Shown here: one piece after another, positions 1 to 6,918 of the stretch | Position numbering within the stretch: the first letter of the stretch is position 1 | How the letters are laid out: every line of letters begins with the position of its first letter | NCBI GenBank assembly: GCA_025355645.1 | Contig: JANXZG010000137.1 | Coordinates: 1 to 52,972 of the forward strand | Origin: Gammaproteobacteria bacterium | GTDB taxonomy: Bacteria > Pseudomonadota > Gammaproteobacteria > Steroidobacterales > Steroidobacteraceae | Length of the DNA: 52,972 nucleotides | Reading direction: 5' to 3' | Notes under the pieces: generated by a model | The model's input: the letters and a program-made list of their open reading frames with translations, nothing else | What the model was told of the DNA's origin: nothing | Database searches by the model: none | Made by a program: the position numbers and the translations under genes

Positions 1-408
1 TACTACAACCCCGACAAGTTTCACTTTTATGGTGAAGAACTCATGAAGCGCTGCATGGCTTTCCGCACATTGATCGACGCGGGAGTGCCCGCTGCAGCGG
101 GATCGGATTTCGATCCGGGTCCGTTCTCACCGCTTATGGGCATTCAGGGTATGGTGACGCGTACCGGTTGGAATGGCGAGGTGTGGGGCGCGAACCAGCG
201 CATCAGCGTGGCTGAAGCCTTGCAGGTGAATACATTGAACGGCGCCTATGCGACGCGCGAGGACGGGATGAAAGGGTCAATCACACCGGGCAAATTCGCC
301 GATTACGTCATGCTGGCCGAAGACTTGCACACGATCGACCCGGGCAAGATCAAGGACATTAAGGTGCTGCGTACGGTCGTCGGTGGCGTTACGCGCTATC
401 AGGGGTAG
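1..408 (+). CDS. Amidohydrolase family protein, C-terminal part (5' end outside window)
   Basis: The reading frame is open from the first base, so the gene starts upstream of the window; about 135 C-terminal residues are visible. They show the end of an amidohydrolase barrel of the YtcJ/Amidohydro_3 type. An AGSDFDPGPF stretch holds the aspartate that in this superfamily binds metal and activates water, followed by a helix ending in TLNGAYA and the closing pattern G-S-I-T-P-G-K-F-A-D-Y-V, typical of the small beta domain that completes these enzymes. The family hydrolyses C-N bonds in varied amides and cyclic compounds; the substrate cannot be told from this part. The stop is followed by about 190 bases without a gene before the metal-responsive promoter, so it is probably the last gene of its own transcript. 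Confidence 0.8.
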   Translation, partial: YYNPDKFHFYGEELMKRCMAFRTLIDAGVPAAAGSDFDPGPFSPLMGIQGMVTRTGWNGEVWGANQRISVAEALQVNTLNGAYATREDGMKGSITPGKFADYVMLAEDLHTIDPGKIKDIKVLRTVVGGVTRYQG

Positions 409-597
409 CTCAAGCGGTGCCTATGCAGAATGTGCTTAATGGGGCAGCCGAGGTTCGCTACCGTAACAGCGGATCGATCGGAGCCCGCGCCGAAAATTAA
501 GCTGCTTGCGCGCTTGGAGCGGCTGCGCATTTAACCTGAGCTTAACCATCCGCGACAATGTGGCGCGTCGTCCGGCTTGCAGTTATGGATCGCCGCA

Positions 598-625
598 TTG
601 CAATGAAATTCTTATTGTGTATCCT
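598..625 (+). promoter_or_regulatory. Putative sigma-70 promoter of the metal-efflux pair
   Basis: A -35-like TTGCAA at 598-603 and a -10-like TATCCT at 620-625 are separated by 16 bases; each matches the consensus at four of six positions. The -10 box lies inside the left arm of the palindrome at 619-644, the arrangement expected for a repressor that blocks polymerase. Position and operator overlap carry more weight than the box scores. Confidence 0.4.
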
Positions 626-644
626 ATCTAGGGGGATAGGATAC
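619..644 (+). promoter_or_regulatory. Operator palindrome for the CsoR/RcnR-type repressor
   Basis: Perfect 10-base arms GTATCCTATC and GATAGGATAC flank a 6-base centre TAGGGG; with the next base this gives a run of five G. CsoR/RcnR/FrmR-family repressors bind sites with a short G-tract flanked by inverted AT-containing arms, and RcnR and FrmR sites have this layout. The site sits between the -35 region and the ribosome-binding site of the repressor gene, which suggests autoregulation of the repressor and the downstream exporter. The symmetry is seen directly; binding is inferred. Confidence 0.7.
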
Positions 645-664
645 GGTCGCAACAGGAGCAGGCA

Positions 665-925
665 TTGCACAAATTTCCCGAAATCGTCAAGCGGTTGAAA
701 CGCGCCCAGGGGCATCTCGCTGGAGTGATCGACATGATGGAGTCGGGCCGGCCCTGCATGGACCTGGCGCAGCAATTGCACGCCGTTGAGAAGGCGATCG
801 GAAATGCGAAAAAAGGCCTGATCAAGGATCATATTCATCATTGCATGGAAGAAACCTCTAAAGCCTTGCCGCGTGAATTTCGCGAATTGATCGCGGAATT
901 CCAGGGAGTTACGAAGTACCTATGA
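665..925 (+). CDS. Metal-sensing transcriptional repressor, CsoR/RcnR/FrmR (DUF156) family
   Basis: An 86-residue all-helical repressor of the DUF156 family, close to the usual length of about 90. It starts at TTG, with AGGAG at 654-658 placed 6 bases upstream; a stop at 629-631 and no ATG in between leave no better start. The family ligand positions are occupied by Cys31, His56 and Cys60, with the 25- and 4-residue spacing of the Cys-His-Cys triad of CsoR and InrS; RcnR has His at the third position. The extra N-terminal ligand of RcnR/InrS would fall before residue 1, so it seems absent. Its stop overlaps the exporter start (ATGA), so the two are probably co-translated. By context it is a DmeR-like repressor released by Ni, Co or a related metal; a Cu(I) or Zn response is possible. 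Confidence 0.85.
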   Translation: MHKFPEIVKRLKRAQGHLAGVIDMMESGRPCMDLAQQLHAVEKAIGNAKKGLIKDHIHHCMEETSKALPREFRELIAEFQGVTKYL

Positions 926-1881
926 GCGAGCACGATCGCCAGCATGGTCATGGGCAGGAGCACGGCCACCACCATGGCCAGGGTCATTCCCACGGACATT
1001 CGCATGGTCATGCCCATGGCCCGCCGGCGACCCAGGCGAAGTTGCTATGGGCGCTGTTGTTCACCGGCGGTTGCATGCTTATCGAGGCGGTGGGCGGACT
1101 GCTTGCGCACTCGCTCGCGTTGCTGGCCGATTCGGCCCACATGCTGACCGACGCCGCCTCGCTCGCCTTAAGTTACGCCGCCATGTGGGTCGCGCACCGG
1201 CCCGCCACCAGCAAATTGAGCTACGGACACCATCGCTGGCAGGTTCTGGCCGCCTTCATCAATGGACTCGCACTAATCGCGCTCGCGGTGTGGATCGTAT
1301 TGGCTGCCGCCATGCGCTTACTGCTCGCCCACGGTCCGGTCGACGGCCGGCTGGTCGCCGCCGTGGCGCTGGTTGGCCTGGCTGCCAACCTGGGTGCGTT
1401 CCTGGTGCTTTCGCGCGGGGAGTCAAATCTGAACGTGCGCGGGGCTCTCGCGCACGTGCTGGGTGACATGCTGGGCAGCGGTGCCGCATTGATCGCGGGA
1501 CTCGTCATTCTGTGGACCAGCTGGACGCCAATCGATCCGCTGCTCTCGTCGATCGTTGCGGCATTGATGATCCGCAGTGGCTGGCGGATCGCGCGCGAGT
1601 CAGCGCACATCCTGCTGGAGGGGACGCCTGACGGGCTTGACGAGGGATTGGTCGAGACCACCCTGAAGGCTTGCATTCCGGAGCTGGAGGGCATCCATCA
1701 TCTGCATTCGTGGTCGCTGAGCGACGAGCGGCCGATCCTGACGCTGCATGCGACGCTCAAGCTGGGCAGTAATTCGGACCAGTCGATACGCAATATCACG
1801 CGCGAGTTGCATCGCGCTTTCAATGTCGGTCATGCAACGATCCAGGTCGAATATGAGTCCTGTGATGGTCCGAACCACTAA
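922..1881 (+). CDS. dmeF: Cation diffusion facilitator metal exporter, DmeF-like
   Basis: A 319-residue inner-membrane proton/metal antiporter of the CDF family. The first 33 residues hold 13 histidines, many as H-G or H-S-H-G, a cytosolic metal-binding tail. About six membrane helices lie between residues 40 and 220. Transport-site motifs HxxxD are visible in helix 2 (His73, Asp77) and helix 5 (His178, Asp182), the pattern of Zn/Co/Ni-type CDF proteins. A cytoplasmic CDF C-terminal domain of about 90 residues follows, with an H-H-L-H-S-W segment. The start overlaps the repressor stop. A DUF156 repressor followed by a His-rich CDF protein is the known dmeRF layout, which exports Ni and Co; the exact metal is inferred from this context. 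It ends 21 bases before a hairpin shared with the convergent EAL gene. Confidence 0.88.
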   Translation: MSEHDRQHGHGQEHGHHHGQGHSHGHSHGHAHGPPATQAKLLWALLFTGGCMLIEAVGGLLAHSLALLADSAHMLTDAASLALSYAAMWVAHRPATSKLSYGHHRWQVLAAFINGLALIALAVWIVLAAAMRLLLAHGPVDGRLVAAVALVGLAANLGAFLVLSRGESNLNVRGALAHVLGDMLGSGAALIAGLVILWTSWTPIDPLLSSIVAALMIRSGWRIARESAHILLEGTPDGLDEGLVETTLKACIPELEGIHHLHSWSLSDERPILTLHATLKLGSNSDQSIRNITRELHRAFNVGHATIQVEYESCDGPNH

Positions 1882-1902
1882 CGCGAGCTCTTTAAATAGA
1901 TG

Positions 1903-1945
1903 GCGGATAGGGCCGGCACGGCCGCATCCGCATTACTCTCTTTTT
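1903..1945 (+). terminator. Hairpin terminator between convergent genes
   Basis: GCGGAT (1903-1908) pairs with ATCCGC (1926-1931), and inside it GGCCG (1911-1915) pairs with CGGCC (1919-1923) around a 3-base loop. Reading in the plus direction, the stem is followed by a T-rich stretch with five consecutive T near 1941-1945. It lies between the ends of the plus-strand exporter and the minus-strand EAL gene, whose stop codon falls in the T-rich part, so it may serve both directions. Confidence 0.55.
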
Positions 1946-3207
1946 CCGGGCTGCGCTTCCCATTCGATCTTCCAGTCGATGAACTGGTCGGCTGGCATCG
2001 GCCTCGCTAGGTAATAACCCTGCGCGATATCGCAGCCGATCGCTGCAAGCAGGTTCCAGTCATCCAGTGTTTCGGTGCCTTCGCCAACGACCTGCATGCC
2101 GAGGATGTGGCCGAGGTCCACGCTCGATTCGAGTACTGCGCGTGCGGCCGGGTCTTTGGCGGCATTGTGCACGAACGCACGATCAATCTTAATCTCGTCG
2201 AACGGCATGCGCACGAGCTTTTCATGGTTGGCATAGCCGGTGCCGAAATCGTCGATCGACAGGCGGAATCCCTTCAGCCGCAGGCGCCCGATGACCTCGA
2301 GGCTCGAGGCAAAATTCACCATCAGGCGCGTCTCAGTGATCTCGAGCAGCACATGGCTCGGATCGGTGCCGGCGCTTCGCGTCATCTCGAGCAGCAGGTC
2401 CGGCAGGTTCAGCTGCACGAGGTCTTCCATCGACAGGTTGATGGACATTGTGATGCCATGCCCGCAACGCCACCATTCGGCGAGGTGGATGATCGACTTT
2501 CGATAGACTGCATGCGTCAGTTCGTTGACGATGCCGTGGGCTTCGGCAACTTGCACGACGGCCATCGGCGGCAGGATGCCGCGCACCGGATCGCGCCATC
2601 GCAGCAGGGCCTCCGCCCCGATGACCTGGCGATCGGCTATGGTGATTTTCGGCTGGAAAAAAACATCGACGTAGCCTGCCGCAATGCCCTGACGAATTTC
2701 ATCCGGCGTGACCGGTGCCATCGTCCCCGGCTCAAGTTTGGGCGCTACCTTGGGCGGTGATCGCGCGCCGAACGCCATGATCGCGGCGCGTATGGTCTCG
2801 CTGTCGATTGGCTTCGCGATCGCGCCCAGGAATTCGATGCGGTGTTCACGGGCTAGGTCAGCCATTGAGCCGAGCAAGCGGGGGCTTGCACCGGAGACTG
2901 CAATCATCGCGCCGCGAAAGCTACGTTCCGCGAGGTGCCGCAGGCACTCAATGCCGTCCATGCCCTCCATGTCGAGATCGCAGAATATCAAATCAGGGCA
3001 TTTTTCAGGCTGGTCGACATAAACCAGCAGCTCATTGCCGTCACGCGCCCGGAGTATCTGCGTCAGTCCCAGCTGGTTCAGCACTTCCTCGAGGCAGTCC
3101 AGCATGAATTCGTCATCATCGGCGATCAGTACGCGAATCCCCGTCAGGGACTGCGGCAAAGCCGGGTGCGAAATTTCACTTGGCCGGTTGAACAGCATTT
3201 TGTTCAA
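1933..3207 (-). CDS. REC-EAL response regulator, cyclic-di-GMP phosphodiesterase
   Basis: A 424-residue cytoplasmic protein with an N-terminal receiver domain (about residues 24-145) and an EAL domain (about 170-415). The receiver has the acidic pocket at 30-32, the phosphoacceptor Asp77 and Lys132. The EAL domain keeps the residues tied to hydrolysis of c-di-GMP: the E199-A-L motif, Asn257, Glu289, the D319-D320-F-G-T-G loop, Lys340 and Gln396. The usual AEGVE(T) reads GEGTET, a mild departure. The layout is that of RocR-like regulators, with no DNA-binding domain. Its start overlaps the stop of the upstream hybrid kinase by 4 bases (ATGA), so the kinase is almost certainly its phosphodonor, with phosphorylation adjusting c-di-GMP breakdown. 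Function is from family knowledge; activity is inferred from intact residues. Confidence 0.92.
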   Translation of the reverse strand: MNKMLFNRPSEISHPALPQSLTGIRVLIADDDEFMLDCLEEVLNQLGLTQILRARDGNELLVYVDQPEKCPDLIFCDLDMEGMDGIECLRHLAERSFRGAMIAVSGASPRLLGSMADLAREHRIEFLGAIAKPIDSETIRAAIMAFGARSPPKVAPKLEPGTMAPVTPDEIRQGIAAGYVDVFFQPKITIADRQVIGAEALLRWRDPVRGILPPMAVVQVAEAHGIVNELTHAVYRKSIIHLAEWWRCGHGITMSINLSMEDLVQLNLPDLLLEMTRSAGTDPSHVLLEITETRLMVNFASSLEVIGRLRLKGFRLSIDDFGTGYANHEKLVRMPFDEIKIDRAFVHNAAKDPAARAVLESSVDLGHILGMQVVGEGTETLDDWNLLAAIGCDIAQGYYLARPMPADQFIDWKIEWEAQPGKRE

Positions 3208-5210
3208 GTGCTCTCATCAGCCAGGAGTTCCGCATTCACGGCCTCCAGCGCCGGCGCCAGATCCTGCACCAGTTGCACTGCCAGCGCCGGGTCGTTTTTC
3301 TGACAGGCCGCTTCGAGATTCTTGCATAGCGTCGAGAATGCGTCTGCCCCGACGGTGGCGGACGAGGACTTGAGTCGATGAGCGAGGCGTCGCAACGCGA
3401 CGAGATCGGCATGCTTGCTGCTGGCTTGCATATCGACGAACGTGGTCCGCGAGTTTTCGACGAATTTTAGCGCAAAGCGCCGAATCTTGACCGGGTCGAA
3501 ATTGACCAGACGTGCCAGGGCCGATCGGTCGACACCGCCGCCTGCCGTAGTAGCGATCGCCGGCATCACGTGTCGCCCCGAGTCGATCTGGCGATTGGGC
3601 AGCCAGCGGGCGATCGTCGCGTAGAGGCGCTCGGGGTTGATGGGCTTGCATTCGAAGTCGTTCATCCCCGCGTTGCTGCACTCGCGCCGGTTCGCTACGG
3701 TGGTATTGGCGGTCAACGCGATCACGGGGAGGTCGCTTAACGCGGGCTTACTGCGGATCCGCCGGGTCGCCTCATGTCCGTCCATCACCGGCATCTGCAC
3801 GTCCATCAGGACCGCATCGAAGCGCGGCTCGCTATCGAGGCATTCCAGCGCGCGCGCGCCATTTTCGGCGATCTTGACCTCAGCGCCTGCCGCCTCGAGG
3901 AATTCCTGGGCTATCTGTTGATTGAAGCGATTGTCGTCGACCACGAGCACGCGCACGTTGCGCAGGCGCGCTCCGACGGGCCTGAGCGGCGCAGTCTCCG
4001 GTGCCGCGGCGGGCGCCTGCGATGCGGCGCAGGTGTACTGGGAAGAAAAACAGAATGTACTGCCGATGCCCGGTGTGCTGGTCACCCCGATCGAGCCACC
4101 CATTTTCTGTACCAGGCGCTTCGCGATAGCGAGCCCGAGGCCCATGCCACCGAATGGGCGCGTGGTCGGGCCGTCGGCGTGCGTATGCGCCTCGAAGATC
4201 TGGCCGATCTGCTCAGGCCGCATTCCAATACCAGTATCCGATACGCGAAATTCCAAGGTCACGCGGGCCCCTTCATGCGCCCTTACCAGGGCCGATAGGC
4301 ACACGGATCCTTGCGCCGTGAACTTGATGGCGTTGCCGATCAGGTTAAGCAGCACTTGCTCCAGCCGCGAGGGATCGCCGACGAGCGTCGCTGGCAGGGT
4401 CTCGCCACGCTCGATCTGCAGCTCGAGCCCCTTGGCACGGGCAGACGGGCGCATCTGCTCATCGACGTGCGCGAGCAGGTCGCGCAGCTGAAAGGGTCCC
4501 GACTCGAGATCTACGCCGCCGGCGTCAATGCCGGAGAAATCCAGGATGTCGTTGACGACCCGATACAGATCCTTTGCCGCTTGTCCGGTTTTAGTCAGGT
4601 AATCGCGCTGCTTATCTGTCGTGCGCGTGGCCAGGCACAACTGTGACAGGCCAATGATCGCCGTTAGTGGCGTGCGGACCTGGTGGCCGATATTGGCGAT
4701 GTATATTTTTTTTGCCGCGGCCGTGGCTGCGACCTTATCCTTCAGCTGCGCAAGTTCGTCCTCCGCGCCGTTCTCTGCGCCGACCTCCTGCAGCGTGCCG
4801 ACCATCCCGCCGGAGTCAGATGCTGCGAGCGAGATCAGCGCCCAGCCAGGCGTGCCGCCGGGCTGGGTAATGCGCACGCGCAATTTGCGGCTGCCGCCGC
4901 TGTCCTGGTGCAACAGGGCGGTCAGGGCAGGGCGCGATTCCTCGGCAACGAGTTCGGCGAGTGGCCTATGCAGACAGTCGGCCGGTGCCCGGCCAAGCGT
5001 GGCGAGCGCTGCGCCGCCCAGGTACACGAGCGACCCGTCAGCGGCGGTTTCGAAAATGACCTGGGGCAATAGCTCGACGCGCCGGCCCAATAAGGCATCC
5101 GCGTCCGCTGGCGGACCACTGGCTCCGGCAAAAAATGCACGCATGCGGCGGCGTCCGGTCAACCGGCCACCCTGCTGATAGATTTCGCGACGCTCATCGT
5201 CAATCTCCAT
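3204..5210 (-). CDS. Soluble hybrid histidine kinase PAS-HisKA-HATPase-REC-Hpt
   Basis: A 668-residue multi-step phosphorelay kinase with no membrane segment. In order: a PAS-like sensor (about 45-145), a short coiled linker, HisKA with phosphoacceptor His176, HATPase_c with N box N-x-x-x-N-A-I-K-F-T (about 289-298), G1 D-T-G-I-G-M and G2 G-G-M-G-L-G-L, a receiver with Asp470, and a C-terminal Hpt domain with His611 in an A-H-R-L-K-S-S-S motif. This supports the path His176, Asp470, His611, then Asp77 of the EAL protein encoded next. The H box reads G-H-Q-V-R-T-P-L: the acidic residue that normally follows the histidine, and helps catalysis in HisKA kinases, is Gln177. The signal is unknown; PAS without membrane segments suggests a cytoplasmic cue. 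Confidence 0.92.
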   Translation of the reverse strand: MEIDDERREIYQQGGRLTGRRRMRAFFAGASGPPADADALLGRRVELLPQVIFETAADGSLVYLGGAALATLGRAPADCLHRPLAELVAEESRPALTALLHQDSGGSRKLRVRITQPGGTPGWALISLAASDSGGMVGTLQEVGAENGAEDELAQLKDKVAATAAAKKIYIANIGHQVRTPLTAIIGLSQLCLATRTTDKQRDYLTKTGQAAKDLYRVVNDILDFSGIDAGGVDLESGPFQLRDLLAHVDEQMRPSARAKGLELQIERGETLPATLVGDPSRLEQVLLNLIGNAIKFTAQGSVCLSALVRAHEGARVTLEFRVSDTGIGMRPEQIGQIFEAHTHADGPTTRPFGGMGLGLAIAKRLVQKMGGSIGVTSTPGIGSTFCFSSQYTCAASQAPAAAPETAPLRPVGARLRNVRVLVVDDNRFNQQIAQEFLEAAGAEVKIAENGARALECLDSEPRFDAVLMDVQMPVMDGHEATRRIRSKPALSDLPVIALTANTTVANRRECSNAGMNDFECKPINPERLYATIARWLPNRQIDSGRHVMPAIATTAGGGVDRSALARLVNFDPVKIRRFALKFVENSRTTFVDMQASSKHADLVALRRLAHRLKSSSATVGADAFSTLCKNLEAACQKNDPALAVQLVQDLAPALEAVNAELLADEST

Positions 5211-5526
5211 ACCTGGGCGCCGCCAGTAGAGCGTATTACTTAACGCGCGTGCTGTGACCCAGTATCAAGTTTGACAAGCGTGTTTGAGCGGCTTTTCCAA
5301 GGCTTTTCAACAGCATTGGCACGTTGCCGGAGGGCCCTCGCCAAGCAGCGACAGCGGCTGCAAGGGAGTAACAAATGCCAACTGCTTCACATTTTTCGGC
5401 CATGCAAACGCCGCGCAGGCGAAATGGCTCTGTGGGTGGTCTGGCTAGGATGCGGGGCAGGGGCCCGGTGAGGCCATAGATTACCTCGAATGGGCTGTCT
5501 CATGAGATCCCCACCGGCGCCGGTAG
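5211..5526 (+). other. Intergenic stretch upstream of the hybrid kinase
   Basis: No convincing gene was found here. Short open frames exist but lack codon character or a ribosome-binding site. The part next to 5210 should carry the promoter of the minus-strand kinase; an AT-richer patch near 5230-5275 is the likely place, but no box pair with good spacing could be fixed. A short direct repeat of GGCTTTTC occurs at about 5290-5310. The right end runs into the repeat-protein fragment. Confidence 0.3.
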
Positions 5527-5897
5527 CAACGATGCCACAATCCTGCGACTGGGCAACTGAGCATCTCCCAGCCGCTGGTGAGCGCTACCACCTTTCACAA
5601 CGTGGTCATCACCGTGGGGAGCCTGGTGCCGGTCGGCGAAGTTAACGGTGCGGATGCTTACGACGGCGCGGACGTACTGATCTCATCGGTCCAGGTAGGC
5701 GGTACGATCGACGAGAACGTAGTCATTACGGTCGGCGCGCTCGTTAGCGTCAAGGGCGAAATGCCATCAGCCGTAAGGGATCAATACAATCCTGCCAATC
5801 AGGAGCTGCTGATTTCCGCTGTCGAGTTTAACGGCCACGTCTAACCAACATGACAATCATGGTCGGCTCCGTCGTATCCATAGGGGCCCACAGCTAG
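5527..5897 (+). pseudogene. Fragment of a tandem-repeat protein with an internal frameshift
   Basis: From 5527 the frame encodes two and a half units of a repeat of about 40 residues. Each unit has a D-x-Y-(N/D) start, a short L-x-I-S strand, and an N-V-V-I-T-V-G-(S/A)-L-V-(P/S)-V turn. Unit 3 starts at D-Q-Y-N-P-A near 5785 and stops at a TAA at 5842-5844. Shifting by one base there restores it: T-N-M-T-I-M-V-G-S-V-V-S-I-G continues to a TAG at 5895-5897. Adding a single C in the TCTAACCAAC stretch would give an uninterrupted frame. No start codon with a ribosome-binding site precedes unit 1 (GTG at 5578 is the first candidate), and a stop lies at 5524. It looks like the 3' end of a larger surface or exported beta-repeat protein, now decayed or carrying a sequencing error. 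Confidence 0.6.
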
Positions 5898-5985
5898 CAC
5901 GGCCGGAAGCGCCGCGAAAGCGCCCGCCGTAGCGGCGATGATCGACCGGGCGCGGCGATAGGTAACTGAAATCCGCCGGCCGTGC
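5897..5985 (+). repeat. Three-level nested inverted repeat
   Basis: Outer arms GCACGGCCGG (5897-5906) and CCGGCCGTGC (5976-5985) are perfect over 10 bases. Inside, CGCCGCG (5910-5916) matches CGCGGCG (5951-5957), and inside that CGCCG (5925-5929) matches CGGCG (5933-5937) around a 3-base loop. The transcript could fold into a long interrupted stem. It starts at the last base of the repeat-protein frame and lies 30 bases from the end of the convergent BKACE gene. On the plus strand a run of five T follows at about 6003-6007, so termination is one possible role. Confidence 0.55.
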
Positions 5986-6014
5986 GTATCGGCAATCTGT
6001 GATTTTTGAATTAC

Positions 6015-6905
6015 TTATTTAGCTTTGGATTTCAATCCCAGCTTGACGCGCGCCTCCTGGGCCGGCACCACGCGCCCGCCCAGCTGGTCGATGATATGCG
6101 CGGCTTTTTCAACGAGCTGCCCATTGGTCGCGAGCACGCCTTTCTTCAGGTACAGGTTGTCTTCCAGGCCCACGCGCACGTTGCCGCCGAGCACCATCGC
6201 CTGTGCGGCCATCGGCATCTGCATCGTTCCGGGGCCGAAGGAAAACCAGTTAGCGTTTGCGGGTAGGGCGTTGGTCATGGCCAGCATCGAGGCGGTATCG
6301 GCGCCAGCGCTCCACGCGAGGCCCAGGCAGATCTGGAAAAGCGGGGGCGAGTCGATCAGTCCCTGGTCTATCAGGTGACGGGCCAGGCGGATCTGGCCAA
6401 GGTCAAATACCTCGAGTTCGGGCTTCACGCCGAGTTGCTGGCAGCGCTTCGCCATCGCCGTCAGGCAGGCACTCGTGTTGATGTACACCTCGTCGCCCAT
6501 GCCAAAGTTCAGCGTGCCACAATCCAGGCTGCATACGTCGGGGAGCAGCTGCTCGACGTGTGCTAGTCGTTCCATGGGCCCGACGATATCGGTGCCGGGG
6601 CCGCCCACCGCAAGGTTCTCCTTGCCAGGCACGTAATCGCCGCCCATGCCGGCCGTCAGGTTGATAATGACATCCGTGCCGCGGGCGCGAACCAGCTCGA
6701 CGACTTCGCGAAATAGTGCTGGATCACGGCCGCCCTTGCCGGTCTGCAGGTTGCGCACATGGATATGCACCATCGCCGCGCCGGCATCCTCCGCCTCGAA
6801 GCAGGCATCCGCGATTTGCCGCGGCGTGACCGGCACCCCCGGGTGCTTCCCAAGCGAGTCGCCGGAGCCGGTGACCGCGCAGGTAATGATGACATCACGG
6901 TTCAT
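6015..6905 (-). CDS. Beta-keto acid cleavage enzyme (BKACE, DUF849)
   Basis: A 296-residue TIM-barrel enzyme of the BKACE family, which condenses a beta-keto acid with acetyl-CoA and splits it into acetoacetate and a new CoA ester. The H47-I-H49 pair in a V-H-I-H-V-R strand end matches the zinc-binding His-x-His of the founding member, 3-keto-5-aminohexanoate cleavage enzyme; a Gly-rich N-L-T-A-G-M-G-G segment and a late G-L-E-D-N-L motif are also family features. The ATG at 6905 is chosen because the family begins close to a D-V-I-I-T-C-A-V-T-G strand; the frame is open further upstream but that part lies inside the neighbouring gene. It starts 13 bases after the stop of the GGDEF-EAL gene, so it may share its transcript. 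Family members differ in substrate, which cannot be fixed here. Confidence 0.88.
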   Translation of the reverse strand: MNRDVIITCAVTGSGDSLGKHPGVPVTPRQIADACFEAEDAGAAMVHIHVRNLQTGKGGRDPALFREVVELVRARGTDVIINLTAGMGGDYVPGKENLAVGGPGTDIVGPMERLAHVEQLLPDVCSLDCGTLNFGMGDEVYINTSACLTAMAKRCQQLGVKPELEVFDLGQIRLARHLIDQGLIDSPPLFQICLGLAWSAGADTASMLAMTNALPANANWFSFGPGTMQMPMAAQAMVLGGNVRVGLEDNLYLKKGVLATNGQLVEKAAHIIDQLGGRVVPAQEARVKLGLKSKAK

Positions 6906-6918
6906 TGAGCGCCCGGCT

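Noticed and set aside
5271..5471. Open frame of 66 codons upstream of the hybrid kinase
   Set aside because: Arg-rich composition, no ribosome-binding site and no family features; it looks like a chance frame in GC-rich DNA.
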